This document shows, in pieces, positions 23,257-31,312 of a stretch of 32,552 nt of DNA. A model generated the notes under the pieces. That model was not told where the DNA came from, ran no database searches, and saw only the letters and a list, made by a program, of their open reading frames with translations. A program made the position numbers and the translations under genes. The first letter of the stretch is position 1. Every line of letters starts with the position of its first letter. Source of the stretch: Phycisphaerales bacterium (lineage in GTDB: Bacteria; Planctomycetota; Phycisphaerae; Phycisphaerales; SM1A02); assembly GCA_009692015.1 (NCBI GenBank), contig SIAB01000010.1, positions 1 through 32,552 of the forward strand, given 5' to 3'.

Positions 23257-24894
23257 ATGAAGATCGCCTCCGATGGTCTGCGAGCCGCCACCGACGATTT
23301 TGTGGTGCTGTCTGCCAAGATTGAACAGGGTGGCGGTGCCAATGGAATTGAGCGCCAACATCGGCTCGGTCGGCTGACTGCTCGCGAGCGGGTGGGTCTG
23401 CTGCTTGACCCCGCGACACCGCAGTGCGAGTGTGGGCTCATGGCGGGGTGGAACATGTACCGCGAGTACGGCGGAGCACCCAGCGCCGGCGTTGTCACCA
23501 CGATCGGAGAGATCGCCGGAAGACTGTGCATGGTGATCGCCAATGACGCGACGGTCAAGGCAGGAGCGTTTTTCCCGATGACCTGCAAGAAGATAATCCG
23601 AGCGCAAGAGATTGCCCAGCGCGCGCGACTTCCGCTGGTGTATCTCGTTGATAGTGCAGGCGTGTTCTTGCCGCTTCAGGAGGATGTCTTTCCTGACACC
23701 GACGACTTTGGGCGCATCTTTCGCAACAACGCCGTGATTTCTGCGGCTGGCATCTCGCAGTATGCAGCGATCATGGGAAACTGCGTTGCAGGCGGTGGGT
23801 ACCTGCCCGTGCTGTGTGACACGCTCTTGATGACCGAGGGAAGTGGGCTGTATCTCGCTGGTCCCGCCCTCGTGAAGGCTGCGATTGGTCAAGAGGTCTC
23901 GAGCGAGGAACTCGGCGGCGCAACGATGCACGCCCAGATTTCTGGCACGATCGATTTCCACGAGAAGGACGATCCGACCTGCATTGCGCGCCTGCGACGA
24001 CTGATGTTGATGAACGCGTCTGCTCCCAAGGTGAGCGCGCCGCCTGTCGAGGCGGTCGATGCTGAGCGAGCGGCGGAGGAGGTCTATGGCATCTATCGCA
24101 ACGAGCCGAGCGCGCAGTACGACATGCGCGATCTCTTGAAGTGTGTTGTTGATCGCGGATCCGCCGACGAGTACCGCGCAGAGTTTGGTCCATCGCTGGT
24201 TTGTTTGTACGCGCGCATTGGCGGGTTTCCGGTTGGAATCGTCGCGAATCAGCGCAAGCTGAGTGAGCGGCACTTGTCACGCGGCAAGTCTGGACCGACA
24301 TCCACGCAATGCATGCCTGCCGTGATCTACGACGATAGCGCCGACAAGGCTGCGCGGTTCATCATGGATGTGAATCAGCGGAGGATTCCCCTCGTGTTCA
24401 TCCATGACACAACGGGATTCATGGTGGGGCGCGACAGTGAGCAAGCTGGGATCATCCGCAGCGGCGCGAAGATGGTGAATGCGATGAGCAACTCAATCGT
24501 TCCCAAGATTGTGCTGATCGCCGGGAACTCGTATGGCGCGGGGAACTATGCGATGTGTGGACGGGCGTTCGACCCCTTCATCACCCTGGCGTGGCCCGGC
24601 GCTAGGTGCGCGGTGATGGGAGCAGCACAGGCGGCCAACACGCTGCTGCAGATCGACCTTGCTTCGCGGGAACGCAAGGGTGAAGCGATCGATGATGCCA
24701 CCCGTGCGCAGTTGCTCGCGGCGATCACAGCGTCCTATCAAGAGCAGCAGGACATTCGGTACGCAGCGAGCCGTGGCTGGGTGGATCGCATCATTGAGCC
24801 GCATCACACCCGTGCCGAGTTGATTCTGGCACTCCGTGCCGCCGCGCAGGCACCGATCGCCGCGTCGTTTCAGACTGGCGTGCTTCAGACCTGA
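23257..24894 (+). CDS. Acyl-CoA carboxylase beta subunit (methylcrotonoyl-CoA carboxylase-like)
   Basis: 545 aa from the ATG at 23257; the frame is open to a TTG 60 bases earlier, but that adds a non-conserved extension. Both carboxyltransferase halves are present. The N-half has 'RLTARERVGLLLD', 'VVTTIGEIAGRLCMVIANDATVKAGAFFPMT' and 'VDSAGVFLPLQEDVFPD'. The C-half has 'DTTGFMVGRDSEQAGIIRSGAKMVNAMS' and 'GNSYGAGNYAMCGRAFDP'. The 'DSAGVFLPLQEDVFPD' and 'TGFMVGRDSE' segments resemble methylcrotonoyl-CoA carboxylase beta more than propionyl-CoA carboxylase. It would carboxylate an acyl-CoA using biotin loaded by a separate alpha subunit, not seen in the window. A role in leucine breakdown is likely but not proven. 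Confidence 0.9.
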   Translation: MKIASDGLRAATDDFVVLSAKIEQGGGANGIERQHRLGRLTARERVGLLLDPATPQCECGLMAGWNMYREYGGAPSAGVVTTIGEIAGRLCMVIANDATVKAGAFFPMTCKKIIRAQEIAQRARLPLVYLVDSAGVFLPLQEDVFPDTDDFGRIFRNNAVISAAGISQYAAIMGNCVAGGGYLPVLCDTLLMTEGSGLYLAGPALVKAAIGQEVSSEELGGATMHAQISGTIDFHEKDDPTCIARLRRLMLMNASAPKVSAPPVEAVDAERAAEEVYGIYRNEPSAQYDMRDLLKCVVDRGSADEYRAEFGPSLVCLYARIGGFPVGIVANQRKLSERHLSRGKSGPTSTQCMPAVIYDDSADKAARFIMDVNQRRIPLVFIHDTTGFMVGRDSEQAGIIRSGAKMVNAMSNSIVPKIVLIAGNSYGAGNYAMCGRAFDPFITLAWPGARCAVMGAAQAANTLLQIDLASRERKGEAIDDATRAQLLAAITASYQEQQDIRYAASRGWVDRIIEPHHTRAELILALRAAAQAPIAASFQTGVLQT

Positions 24895-24910
24895 TCTTGT
24901 GAGCGATCCG

Positions 24911-25558
24911 ATGACGACTCCCGCGCGAGCATCGATTGTCGTGGCGACGGGAAATCCGCACAAAGTGATTGAGATTCGCGAGATACTCGGAGAAGTGGGG
25001 ATTGAGGTGCTGTCCCTGAACGAAGTCGCATCTGGTGATCTTGCGGAACCGCAGGAGGATGGATCCACCTTCGCGGAAAATGCGCGGTTGAAGGCAGTTG
25101 GGTATGCGCGAGCGATTGGGCGAACCGTGCTGGCCGACGACTCGGGACTCTCGGTCGATGCGCTCGGGGGGAATCCAGGGATTCACAGCGCACGGTGGGC
25201 GGGTGTCGGTGGGACCCGCGCCGAGCGCGATGCGGCAAACAACGCAAAGTTGCAGCGCGAACTCGCCGCGCGGCCAAGCGCGTCGCGGGGCGCCCGGTTC
25301 ATTTGTGCGATGTGCCTCGCTGCAGCGGATGGTTCTGTGATCGCCGAGACGGTTGGCGAGTTCGTTGGTGTGATCGCAGATTCACCCCGTGGAGCAAATG
25401 GATTCGGCTATGACCCCTACTTCGTTGTCGATGCCAGTGGTCGCACGAGTGCGGAACTCTCGCCGTCTGAAAAGAACGCAAGAAGCCACCGCGGGTGCGC
25501 AGCGCGCGCGATGGCGGGGTTCTTGGCGAGACTGCGCGCGGAGCCCGACGCGAGTTGA
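24911..25558 (+). CDS. rdgB: dITP/XTP pyrophosphatase (RdgB/HAM1)
   Basis: 215 aa from the ATG at 24911; a GTG at 24899, four bases after the carboxylase stop, is an alternative that adds four residues. Family motifs are clear: 'VVATGNPHKVIEIREIL' at the N-terminus, 'EDGSTFAENARLKA', 'VLADDSGLSVDALGGNPGIHSARWAG', 'GFGYDPYF' and 'SHRG'. The enzyme removes non-canonical purine nucleotides (dITP, XTP) by hydrolysis to the monophosphate, preventing their use in DNA and RNA. The close spacing suggests co-transcription with the upstream carboxylase gene, although their functions are unrelated. Confidence 0.95.
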   Translation: MTTPARASIVVATGNPHKVIEIREILGEVGIEVLSLNEVASGDLAEPQEDGSTFAENARLKAVGYARAIGRTVLADDSGLSVDALGGNPGIHSARWAGVGGTRAERDAANNAKLQRELAARPSASRGARFICAMCLAAADGSVIAETVGEFVGVIADSPRGANGFGYDPYFVVDASGRTSAELSPSEKNARSHRGCAARAMAGFLARLRAEPDAS

Positions 25559-25565
25559 CCCTCCG

Positions 25566-25571
25566 TATCCT
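25566..25571 (+). promoter_or_regulatory. Candidate -10 element (TATCCT) for leaderless YkgJ-like mRNA
   Basis: TATCCT is followed by six bases and the GTG start at 25578, with no Shine-Dalgarno. It is the same arrangement as at 23245. Confidence 0.3.
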
Positions 25572-25577
25572 GATTGA

Positions 25578-26849
25578 GTGACGATCGCGCTTCCCATCTT
25601 GGCATTGGCGACGGCTGGCCAGCGATACACCTGTCATGGCTGCGGCAACTGTTGCCGAGATTTCACCGTGCAACTTCGCCAGGCGGATGTTCGGCGCCTT
25701 TCTGAGCAGGCGTGGGAGTCTCGACTCGGCGAGAACCCTGTCGTGCAGTTTCGAGGAAGGCAATACCTGCGCCAACGCGCGGATGGCGCGTGTGTCTTCT
25801 TGCTCGAGAATGGTCGATGTCGCATCCACGCAGAATTCGGATTTGAGTTGAAGCCGATCGCTTGCCAACTCTTTCCATACATGGTCGCGCCGGGGGAAAA
25901 CGCGAGCCAGATGGGAGTGAGTTTCGCCTGTCAAAGTGTGATTGAGAACAAGGGCAGACTCTTGAATGAGCAAGTTCCGGATGCACTTCGCATCGTCCTG
26001 CGCGGGCTGCCGGAGGTGATCAGCCCGGCGCGCGGTGCCTCGCTCGCGCGGGGTCGCAATGCGGAACCGAACGAGTTGCATGTGCTCAGCACTCGACTTG
26101 TGCACTGGCTGCGCGAGCCGATTCCGCTCGCAGTGCGTCTCGACGGGCTCGCGTGGATCGCGCAGACGCTTCGTATCGCTCGGCTGAACCGGGTTCGTGG
26201 CAAACGCTTCGAGGAGCTCATGTCTGTCCTCTTTGGCGCGCTCGCCGACGAACTGCCATTGCATCCGATCGCCATCCCGACGGCGCGGCAAACCGCGCTC
26301 TTTCAGAACGCGATCTTTTCGCGGACCGAAGATCCCAAGCCGATTGCCCAGGGTGCACCTCTGCGTGTGATTTCGATTCTGAGCCAATTGCGTCGCGGTC
26401 GTGCGTGGCGGCGGGGAAGCGGCGAGAGCGTGGTTCCGCCCGTTGGGGTTGGATGGCCGACCAAGGTGACATTCGGCGGAGTCTCTCGGGTCGGATCGCT
26501 GCGGCAATCATCCGATCATCTGGCCTGCGACGAATTGGTGACCCGGTGGCTGCACGCATCGATCGAGGGTGGGCGGGTGTGGGGATCGGGCTACTACGGA
26601 TGGTCCGCAGTTGAGGGTCTCGCGGCGCTGGCACTTTCTGCTGCGTGTGTTGGCTGGCTGGCGCGCCTGCACGCGGCGGGATCGGGTGAACGATTGGTGC
26701 GCCTCGTCGACCTCCAAGCGGCCATCGGTCGCGTCGATCGCACTGCCGGGCGCGCGGTTTGGCTTGGCGGATGGTCGGAGCGAATGCGACTGTCCTACTT
26801 GGTCGAGCAAGAAGGACTGCGCAGACTCATCGCCGCGCAGTACGCGTAG
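25578..26849 (+). CDS. YkgJ-family cysteine-cluster protein, long form
   Basis: 423 aa from a GTG 19 bases after rdgB. The N-terminal 120 residues carry the metal-binding pattern of the YkgJ/UPF0153 family: 'CHGCGNCC' (C19, C22, C25, C26), then 'CVFLLENGRCRIH' and 'KPIACQLFPY'. These proteins are thought to bind zinc or an iron-sulfur centre; no activity is established. The remaining 300 residues have no motif I recognise. They include Arg-rich segments and a mildly hydrophobic C-terminal part ('VEGLAALALSAACVGWLARLHA'). The protein is clearly longer than common 100-250 aa family members. Its last 23 bases overlap the convergent membrane protein gene. Confidence 0.75.
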   Translation: MTIALPILALATAGQRYTCHGCGNCCRDFTVQLRQADVRRLSEQAWESRLGENPVVQFRGRQYLRQRADGACVFLLENGRCRIHAEFGFELKPIACQLFPYMVAPGENASQMGVSFACQSVIENKGRLLNEQVPDALRIVLRGLPEVISPARGASLARGRNAEPNELHVLSTRLVHWLREPIPLAVRLDGLAWIAQTLRIARLNRVRGKRFEELMSVLFGALADELPLHPIAIPTARQTALFQNAIFSRTEDPKPIAQGAPLRVISILSQLRRGRAWRRGSGESVVPPVGVGWPTKVTFGGVSRVGSLRQSSDHLACDELVTRWLHASIEGGRVWGSGYYGWSAVEGLAALALSAACVGWLARLHAAGSGERLVRLVDLQAAIGRVDRTAGRAVWLGGWSERMRLSYLVEQEGLRRLIAAQYA

Positions 26850-27834
26850 TCGGGTCTGGCGCGAGGATCCGTCGTGTCATCCAAATGGAAAGTGGAATGC
26901 CGCCAAGCAGTGCTGCGATCGCTTCGCCGGCCGAATCGAGCATGGAGAGTTGGATGAAGGCTGCATCGATTCCACCCTCGAAACCCTTTGCTGAGAGCAG
27001 TTGCGCGAAGAGCGCGAATCCGGCCTCACGAAAGCCAAGTCGTCCAAGTGGTCCGAGGCTTGCAACGAGTCCTGCAGAGGCGAGGGCGAAACTCTCCGCG
27101 AAATCAAGGTCGAGTCCGAGGATCTGCGCGGCAAGAATGGTGCGCAGTCCGTTGCAGGCAAGATCAAGGCAGCGGATCGGCAGACAGATGAGCAGCGATC
27201 GACCATCGCCGATGATGCGTGCAGTCTCACGCAGGCGAGCGGGGACCAGGCGAAGTTTCGATCCCCTCCAGAGCAAGAGCGACAGAATCGTGATCAACGC
27301 CGCCGTCAGTCCAATCCAGCCCAACCCGAATGATCGCACGAACAGCGTCGCGCCGATGATCCCAGCAATCGGGAGCAGAAAGGTCACCAAGTCAAGAGCG
27401 AACCATGGGACAATCTCCATAAAGCGCAGACGGTCGACGCGCATGTGATAGGTGATGCGCGCGATCATCCCAAGTCGCAGCGGCGCGAAGTTCGCGAGCG
27501 TGCAAACCCAATTGACGCCGATCAGCGCTGCGGTGCCGGGCAGTGGCGGAACTCGCGGTGCGCCGGCCGCCGAAACCCTCGGACGAACTGGTTCGAGGGT
27601 CAGGCGGAAGAGAATTCCGTTGAGGAGGATGCTGGCGATGCTTGCAAGCACGATGCCGGCAACAAGCATCGGATCTGCCTCACGCACCCGAGACCAGTCT
27701 CCCTGCACGAAGGCAACTTGCACGCACCATCCGAGAATCACAAGCCCGACGAGGTAGCCGATCCCCTGCAGGATCTTGCTGCGCAGAGACATCTTTGGCA
27801 ACCCGTCTGGGGGGACTCTCAGAGTGCCATCCAT
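26827..27834 (-). CDS. YbhN/UPF0104-type multi-pass membrane protein (LPG synthase TM-domain family)
   Basis: 335 aa from the ATG at 27834; a GTG at 27855 is an alternative, neither with a strong Shine-Dalgarno. About eight hydrophobic segments are seen. The C-terminal signature 'GLVASLGPLGRLGFREAGFALFAQLL' matches the 'GGLGxREA' block of the lysylphosphatidylglycerol synthase transmembrane/AglD-like family, and 'GVNWVCTLANFAPLRLGMIAR' fits the family's earlier conserved block. These proteins are linked to lipid flipping or transfer; no aminoacyl-transferase domain is attached here. It is downstream of floA on the same strand (35 bases), so it is possibly part of the same operon. Confidence 0.65.
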   Translation of the reverse strand: MDGTLRVPPDGLPKMSLRSKILQGIGYLVGLVILGWCVQVAFVQGDWSRVREADPMLVAGIVLASIASILLNGILFRLTLEPVRPRVSAAGAPRVPPLPGTAALIGVNWVCTLANFAPLRLGMIARITYHMRVDRLRFMEIVPWFALDLVTFLLPIAGIIGATLFVRSFGLGWIGLTAALITILSLLLWRGSKLRLVPARLRETARIIGDGRSLLICLPIRCLDLACNGLRTILAAQILGLDLDFAESFALASAGLVASLGPLGRLGFREAGFALFAQLLSAKGFEGGIDAAFIQLSMLDSAGEAIAALLGGIPLSIWMTRRILAPDPTTRTARR

Positions 27835-27868
27835 GGCTTGTGACTCTTCTTCCACGCGTGGCTGGGGC

Positions 27869-28882
27869 TTAGGTCGGGTGCTTGCCGATCGCTGACCGCA
27901 TATCGGTGTCCGCATTCATGTTCTTCATTCGATAGAAGTCCATCACACCGAGATGACCGTTTCGGAAGGATTCGGCGATTGCCCTCGGAATCTCAGCTTC
28001 GGCCAGAATGACAATGGCACGGTTCTTCTGCGCCTCGGCGAGATGCTCTGCTTCTTGCGCGACGGCAAGTGCACGGCGTTGTTCAGCCTGAGCTTGGTAC
28101 CGCTTGGTATCGGCTTCGGCTTGCGCGGCCTGAAGCTGTGCCCCAATGTTCTCGCCGACATCGACATCGGCGATATCGATGGAGAGAATCTCGAAAGCGG
28201 TGCCGGAGTCGAGACCCTTCGCAAGCACGGTCTTGGAAATGCGATCGGGGTTTTCGAGCACACTCTTATGATCGAGTGCTGAACCGATTGTGGAGATGAT
28301 GCCCTCGCCGACACGGGCGATGATCGTCTCCTCGGTCGCGCCGCCGACGAGGCGAGAAATGTTTGTGCGCACGGTGACGCGAGCTTTGGCGCGGAGTTGG
28401 ATCCCATCCTTCGCGACCGCATCAATGGTCTGCTTTCCCGAGGCAGGATTCGGACAGTCGATCACCTTGGGCATGACCGAGGTGTTGACCGCGTCCACGA
28501 TGTCGCGTCCGGCGAGGTCGATGGCGACCGCACGATCCCAGGGGAGGTCGATACCAGCTTTCTCCGCAGCGATCATGGCCCGCACGACATTGGTCACCCT
28601 TCCCCCAGCGAGAAAGTGAGCCTCCATGTTCTGCGTGCTGATCTCGAGTCCGGTCTTCTTGGCACTGATCCGATTGAGGACGATCAGCGAAGGGTTGACC
28701 TTGCGAAGCCGCATCATGACGAGATCGAGCAAACTGACGGGCGCGCCGCTGAGCCAAGCTTGAAGCCAGAGTTGAACATATTGCCCAATGATGAGCAGCA
28801 AGACAAGTCCAATGACGGCGACGACGGCAAGCCCGATCCAAGCCCATGCTTCCATCGCCAGAATGAGTGGTGGAGTGATCAT
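27869..28882 (-). CDS. floA: Flotillin-like protein FloA
   Basis: 337 aa, close to B. subtilis FloA (331 aa). An N-terminal hydrophobic segment (about 14-34) anchors it in the membrane. Diagnostic FloA blocks are '[28 protein letters not shown]', '[32 protein letters not shown]', '[17 protein letters not shown]' and '[19 protein letters not shown]'. The coiled coil follows ('[21 protein letters not shown]'), then '[28 protein letters not shown]'. It scaffolds membrane microdomains. It sits 9 bases after an NfeD gene, the usual partner of flotillins. Confidence 0.95.
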   Translation of the reverse strand: MITPPLILAMEAWAWIGLAVVAVIGLVLLLIIGQYVQLWLQAWLSGAPVSLLDLVMMRLRKVNPSLIVLNRISAKKTGLEISTQNMEAHFLAGGRVTNVVRAMIAAEKAGIDLPWDRAVAIDLAGRDIVDAVNTSVMPKVIDCPNPASGKQTIDAVAKDGIQLRAKARVTVRTNISRLVGGATEETIIARVGEGIISTIGSALDHKSVLENPDRISKTVLAKGLDSGTAFEILSIDIADVDVGENIGAQLQAAQAEADTKRYQAQAEQRRALAVAQEAEHLAEAQKNRAIVILAEAEIPRAIAESFRNGHLGVMDFYRMKNMNADTDMRSAIGKHPT

Positions 28883-28891
28883 CGCCTGATC

Positions 28892-29527
28892 TTACGGTGA
28901 ACGCGCCGGGTCATCGGGATGCGACTGAGGGACCTCGCGAACCCGAAGCTGTCCCTCGAGCGCGTCGATCACCTTCACGGCCGCGCCTTGAGCGATGAAT
29001 CCGCTCTCTGCGACTCCCTCGATCCGAGCGCCATCGATACGAATGAATCCAACAGGGCGCAGCGTGGTCGCGGCGACCCCCGAGTGACCGACCAGCAAGG
29101 CAAGCTGTTGGGCCGTCGAGCGCGCTGCAGAGCCGGTCGCGCCTATGGATGGATTGGTGCGCGCATCATCTCCCTCTTCAACAGGGTGTCGGGTTCCATC
29201 TGCGTCCTCCTTGAGAACCATGCGTCGTGCAAGGGGGGTCTTCGACCAGACCTTGAAAACGAGGACCAAGACGATTGGACTTCCCGCGCAGAGAATCGCG
29301 AGATACACCGCCCCCCAAGTCACATCGTAGGCAAACATCGAAGCGATCGAGGCAACTGCGCTGACGCCCGTCAAGACGGAGAGCACCCCAGCAGTCGGCA
29401 GGAAGAGCTCGAGGATGAGCAGCACGATTGCAAGTCCGAGCAGGCCAAGTGCGACGAAGAAGTAAATCTCTTCACGACCCCCCGGAGCGCTGGATTGTGC
29501 CAAGAGGATGGGGATCATCGCATTCAT
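28892..29527 (-). CDS. Short NfeD-like membrane protein (NfeD1a type)
   Basis: 211 aa; the ATG overlaps the stop of the upstream long NfeD gene (ATGA). Two membrane spans lie near 23-47 and 71-92, with the signature 'LLILELFLPTAGVLSVLTGVSAV' typical of NfeD transmembrane regions. A variable linker (about 100-135) leads to a C-terminal OB-fold ('AATTLRPVGFIRIDGARIEGVAESGFIAQGAAVKVID'). There is no protease domain. It is flanked by long NfeD and FloA, consistent with a role in flotillin microdomains. Confidence 0.88.
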   Translation of the reverse strand: MNAMIPILLAQSSAPGGREEIYFFVALGLLGLAIVLLILELFLPTAGVLSVLTGVSAVASIASMFAYDVTWGAVYLAILCAGSPIVLVLVFKVWSKTPLARRMVLKEDADGTRHPVEEGDDARTNPSIGATGSAARSTAQQLALLVGHSGVAATTLRPVGFIRIDGARIEGVAESGFIAQGAAVKVIDALEGQLRVREVPQSHPDDPARSP

Positions 29528-31224
29528 TCTCCCTGATTTGGCGATCGAGCGTTGTGGGGATCCGCCGCAGCGAAGTCGCTGAGGATGGGCTCAACTTCGA
29601 GTGTTGCGCCACGACGGGCGACAATCAGCACCCGCGTTCCAGCTTCGACGAACTCGCCACGCGTTCGCGCATCGAAGGGGACTTCACCGATTCGCACCCG
29701 ACCCGTCGGTCGAAGTGTCGTGAGCGCGATTGCCTCGGCGCCCACCTGTGGTTCGTCGATCATCACGGAGCGCGCTGCGGTACCAGCCGCGGATGCAACT
29801 GCCTGCAGGATCGCACGGTTGGCCAACGCCGATTTCGGGAGCCACTTCGACGCGAACCAAAGCAAAGAAGCTGAACCAAAGAGACCAGCGAGGGTGGATC
29901 CGATACCCATGAACAACTGCTGCTGACCAATGGTCGTGGAGAGATCGCGCGTGACGAAACTGGAGACCAACCCTGTTAGCACGAGGGCACCCCCGAGCAG
30001 CGCGATCCAACCACCCAGAGGCAGGATCACGATGTCCAGGGCGACGAGCGCGAGCCCGAGCACCACGGCGATCAGTTCCCACCACTGCGCCAAGCCCACG
30101 AACGCTGGAGCGCCGATCAAAAGCAGCAGCGCGGCTGCGGCGAGTGTTCCGAAGATTCCAAAGCCCGGGGTGATCGCCTCGAGCACGAAGCCCACCAGCA
30201 AGATCACGATGAGGGCAATTCGCACTGGCCATGAGGTGAGAAACCGCACCATCTGCTCAGACCAAGTCTCGTCGTATCGAACCAAGGTGGTTGCCCCGAA
30301 CCACGCCGAGAGTTCTGCATCGGTCGCGATCTCTCCCTTCGCCAGCCCAAGTGCGATCGCCTCCTCCGGGTGGAGCACGAGCAGCTGGTCTGACTTCACG
30401 ACTTGGTTCACCAGTTTCCAATGACCGCGGGCGCTCTGATCAAGGCGTTGTCTCGACGGGACAATCACGGGTTGGGGAGTCTCGAGCATGGCACGCGATT
30501 GGAATTGCGTGAAGAACGGGGTGATCGGATTTGTTGCATCCTCTTGACCAACGGGGAGAGGGGGCGAGGCGGTCGGCTGTCGCGGTGGATCCGCGCCAAA
30601 AATCGCCCGATACTCGTCGGCATCGACGATCACGCGCTTGTTTTCACTCTCATGTTCGAGCAGCCAGAGTTCGCTGCCGAGTCGCACGAATGATTGCACG
30701 AGATTTTCGTCGTATCCGCGCCGGCGCGCACTGTCCACGACCTCGGCGATGATCGGAGCCTCCATCTTTGCCCGTTCGGTCGCGGGCAGCGGGATCAGCC
30801 CCATGCCAGGGACAACCTGAATCGGCGCGGCGTCACCGAATGCCGAGGCGGGACCCACCAGGATCTCGCGGGTTGCCAGGGCGAGGATCGCACCCGCAGA
30901 GAATGCATGGGGATGGATCCACGCGACGGTGTTTGCTGGCATCTGTGTCTTGATGAAATTGCAGAGTTGCAATGTTGCGAGCAAGTCGCCGCCTGGAGTG
31001 TCGAACTCCAAGACGATCGCCTGAGCGCCGTTTGCAGCGGCGAGTTCGGATCGCCGAACGACGGAGAGCACGGTGAGGTCATCGATCGGTCCTCGAATCA
31101 GGATGATCGCGATCGACCCCGCTTGCCGCTCAGCTGGGACGGCAGCGTTGGGGCGCGAGGACTGCGTTCCCCCAGACAGAAGGAGGAGCCCGGTGAGCAT
31201 CCAAGTCCATTGCGCAATTGCCAC
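29524..31224 (-). CDS. NfeD1b-type membrane serine protease (ClpP/S49-like plus NfeD domain)
   Basis: 566 aa from the GTG at 31224, chosen because a GAGG lies just upstream and it gives a clean signal peptide; the frame extends to a TTG at 31245, but that lies next to the upstream terminator. After the signal, the ClpP-like domain (about 35-215) has 'IVLEFDTPGGDLLATLQL' (about 71-88), 'HPHAFSAGAILALATRE' with probable nucleophile Ser109, and a candidate Lys153 for the Ser-Lys dyad. A spacer of about 110 residues follows. Then come several membrane spans (about 330-430, 'FVLEAITPGFGIFG') and a C-terminal OB-fold ('TLRPTGRVRIGEVPFDAR'). Archaeal homologues cleave stomatin-type proteins. It heads the nfeD-nfeD-floA operon. 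Confidence 0.9.
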   Translation of the reverse strand: MAIAQWTWMLTGLLLLSGGTQSSRPNAAVPAERQAGSIAIILIRGPIDDLTVLSVVRRSELAAANGAQAIVLEFDTPGGDLLATLQLCNFIKTQMPANTVAWIHPHAFSAGAILALATREILVGPASAFGDAAPIQVVPGMGLIPLPATERAKMEAPIIAEVVDSARRRGYDENLVQSFVRLGSELWLLEHESENKRVIVDADEYRAIFGADPPRQPTASPPLPVGQEDATNPITPFFTQFQSRAMLETPQPVIVPSRQRLDQSARGHWKLVNQVVKSDQLLVLHPEEAIALGLAKGEIATDAELSAWFGATTLVRYDETWSEQMVRFLTSWPVRIALIVILLVGFVLEAITPGFGIFGTLAAAALLLLIGAPAFVGLAQWWELIAVVLGLALVALDIVILPLGGWIALLGGALVLTGLVSSFVTRDLSTTIGQQQLFMGIGSTLAGLFGSASLLWFASKWLPKSALANRAILQAVASAAGTAARSVMIDEPQVGAEAIALTTLRPTGRVRIGEVPFDARTRGEFVEAGTRVLIVARRGATLEVEPILSDFAAADPHNARSPNQGE

Positions 31225-31243
31225 GATGCCTCGATGGTAGACC

Positions 31244-31276
31244 AAAGAAAAACCCCAGCCTACTTCGGCTGGGGTT
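31244..31276 (-). terminator. Intrinsic terminator after the prepilin-like genes
   Basis: A perfect 10-bp inverted repeat (31251-31260 AACCCCAGCC and 31267-31276 GGCTGGGGTT, loop of six bases) is followed on the minus strand by TTTTTCTTT. It lies 36 bases after the stop of the gene at 31313 and 19 bases before the nfeD1 start. Confidence 0.92.
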
Positions 31277-31312
31277 AGGTGAAATCGAATACCGAGGTTC
31301 AGATAGCTCAGG

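Noticed and set aside
25555-25571. TTGACC just upstream of TATCCT as a -35/-10 pair for the YkgJ-like gene
   Set aside because: The spacing is only 5 bases, far from the 16-18 needed.
23194-26507. Long minus-strand frames opposite the carboxylase and the YkgJ-like gene (359 and 402 aa)
   Set aside because: Arg/His/Ser-rich shadow translations of well-supported genes on the other strand.
31225-31245. Upstream TTG start for the long NfeD protein
   Set aside because: It lies in the T-run of the preceding terminator and has no Shine-Dalgarno; the GTG at 31224 gives a proper signal peptide.
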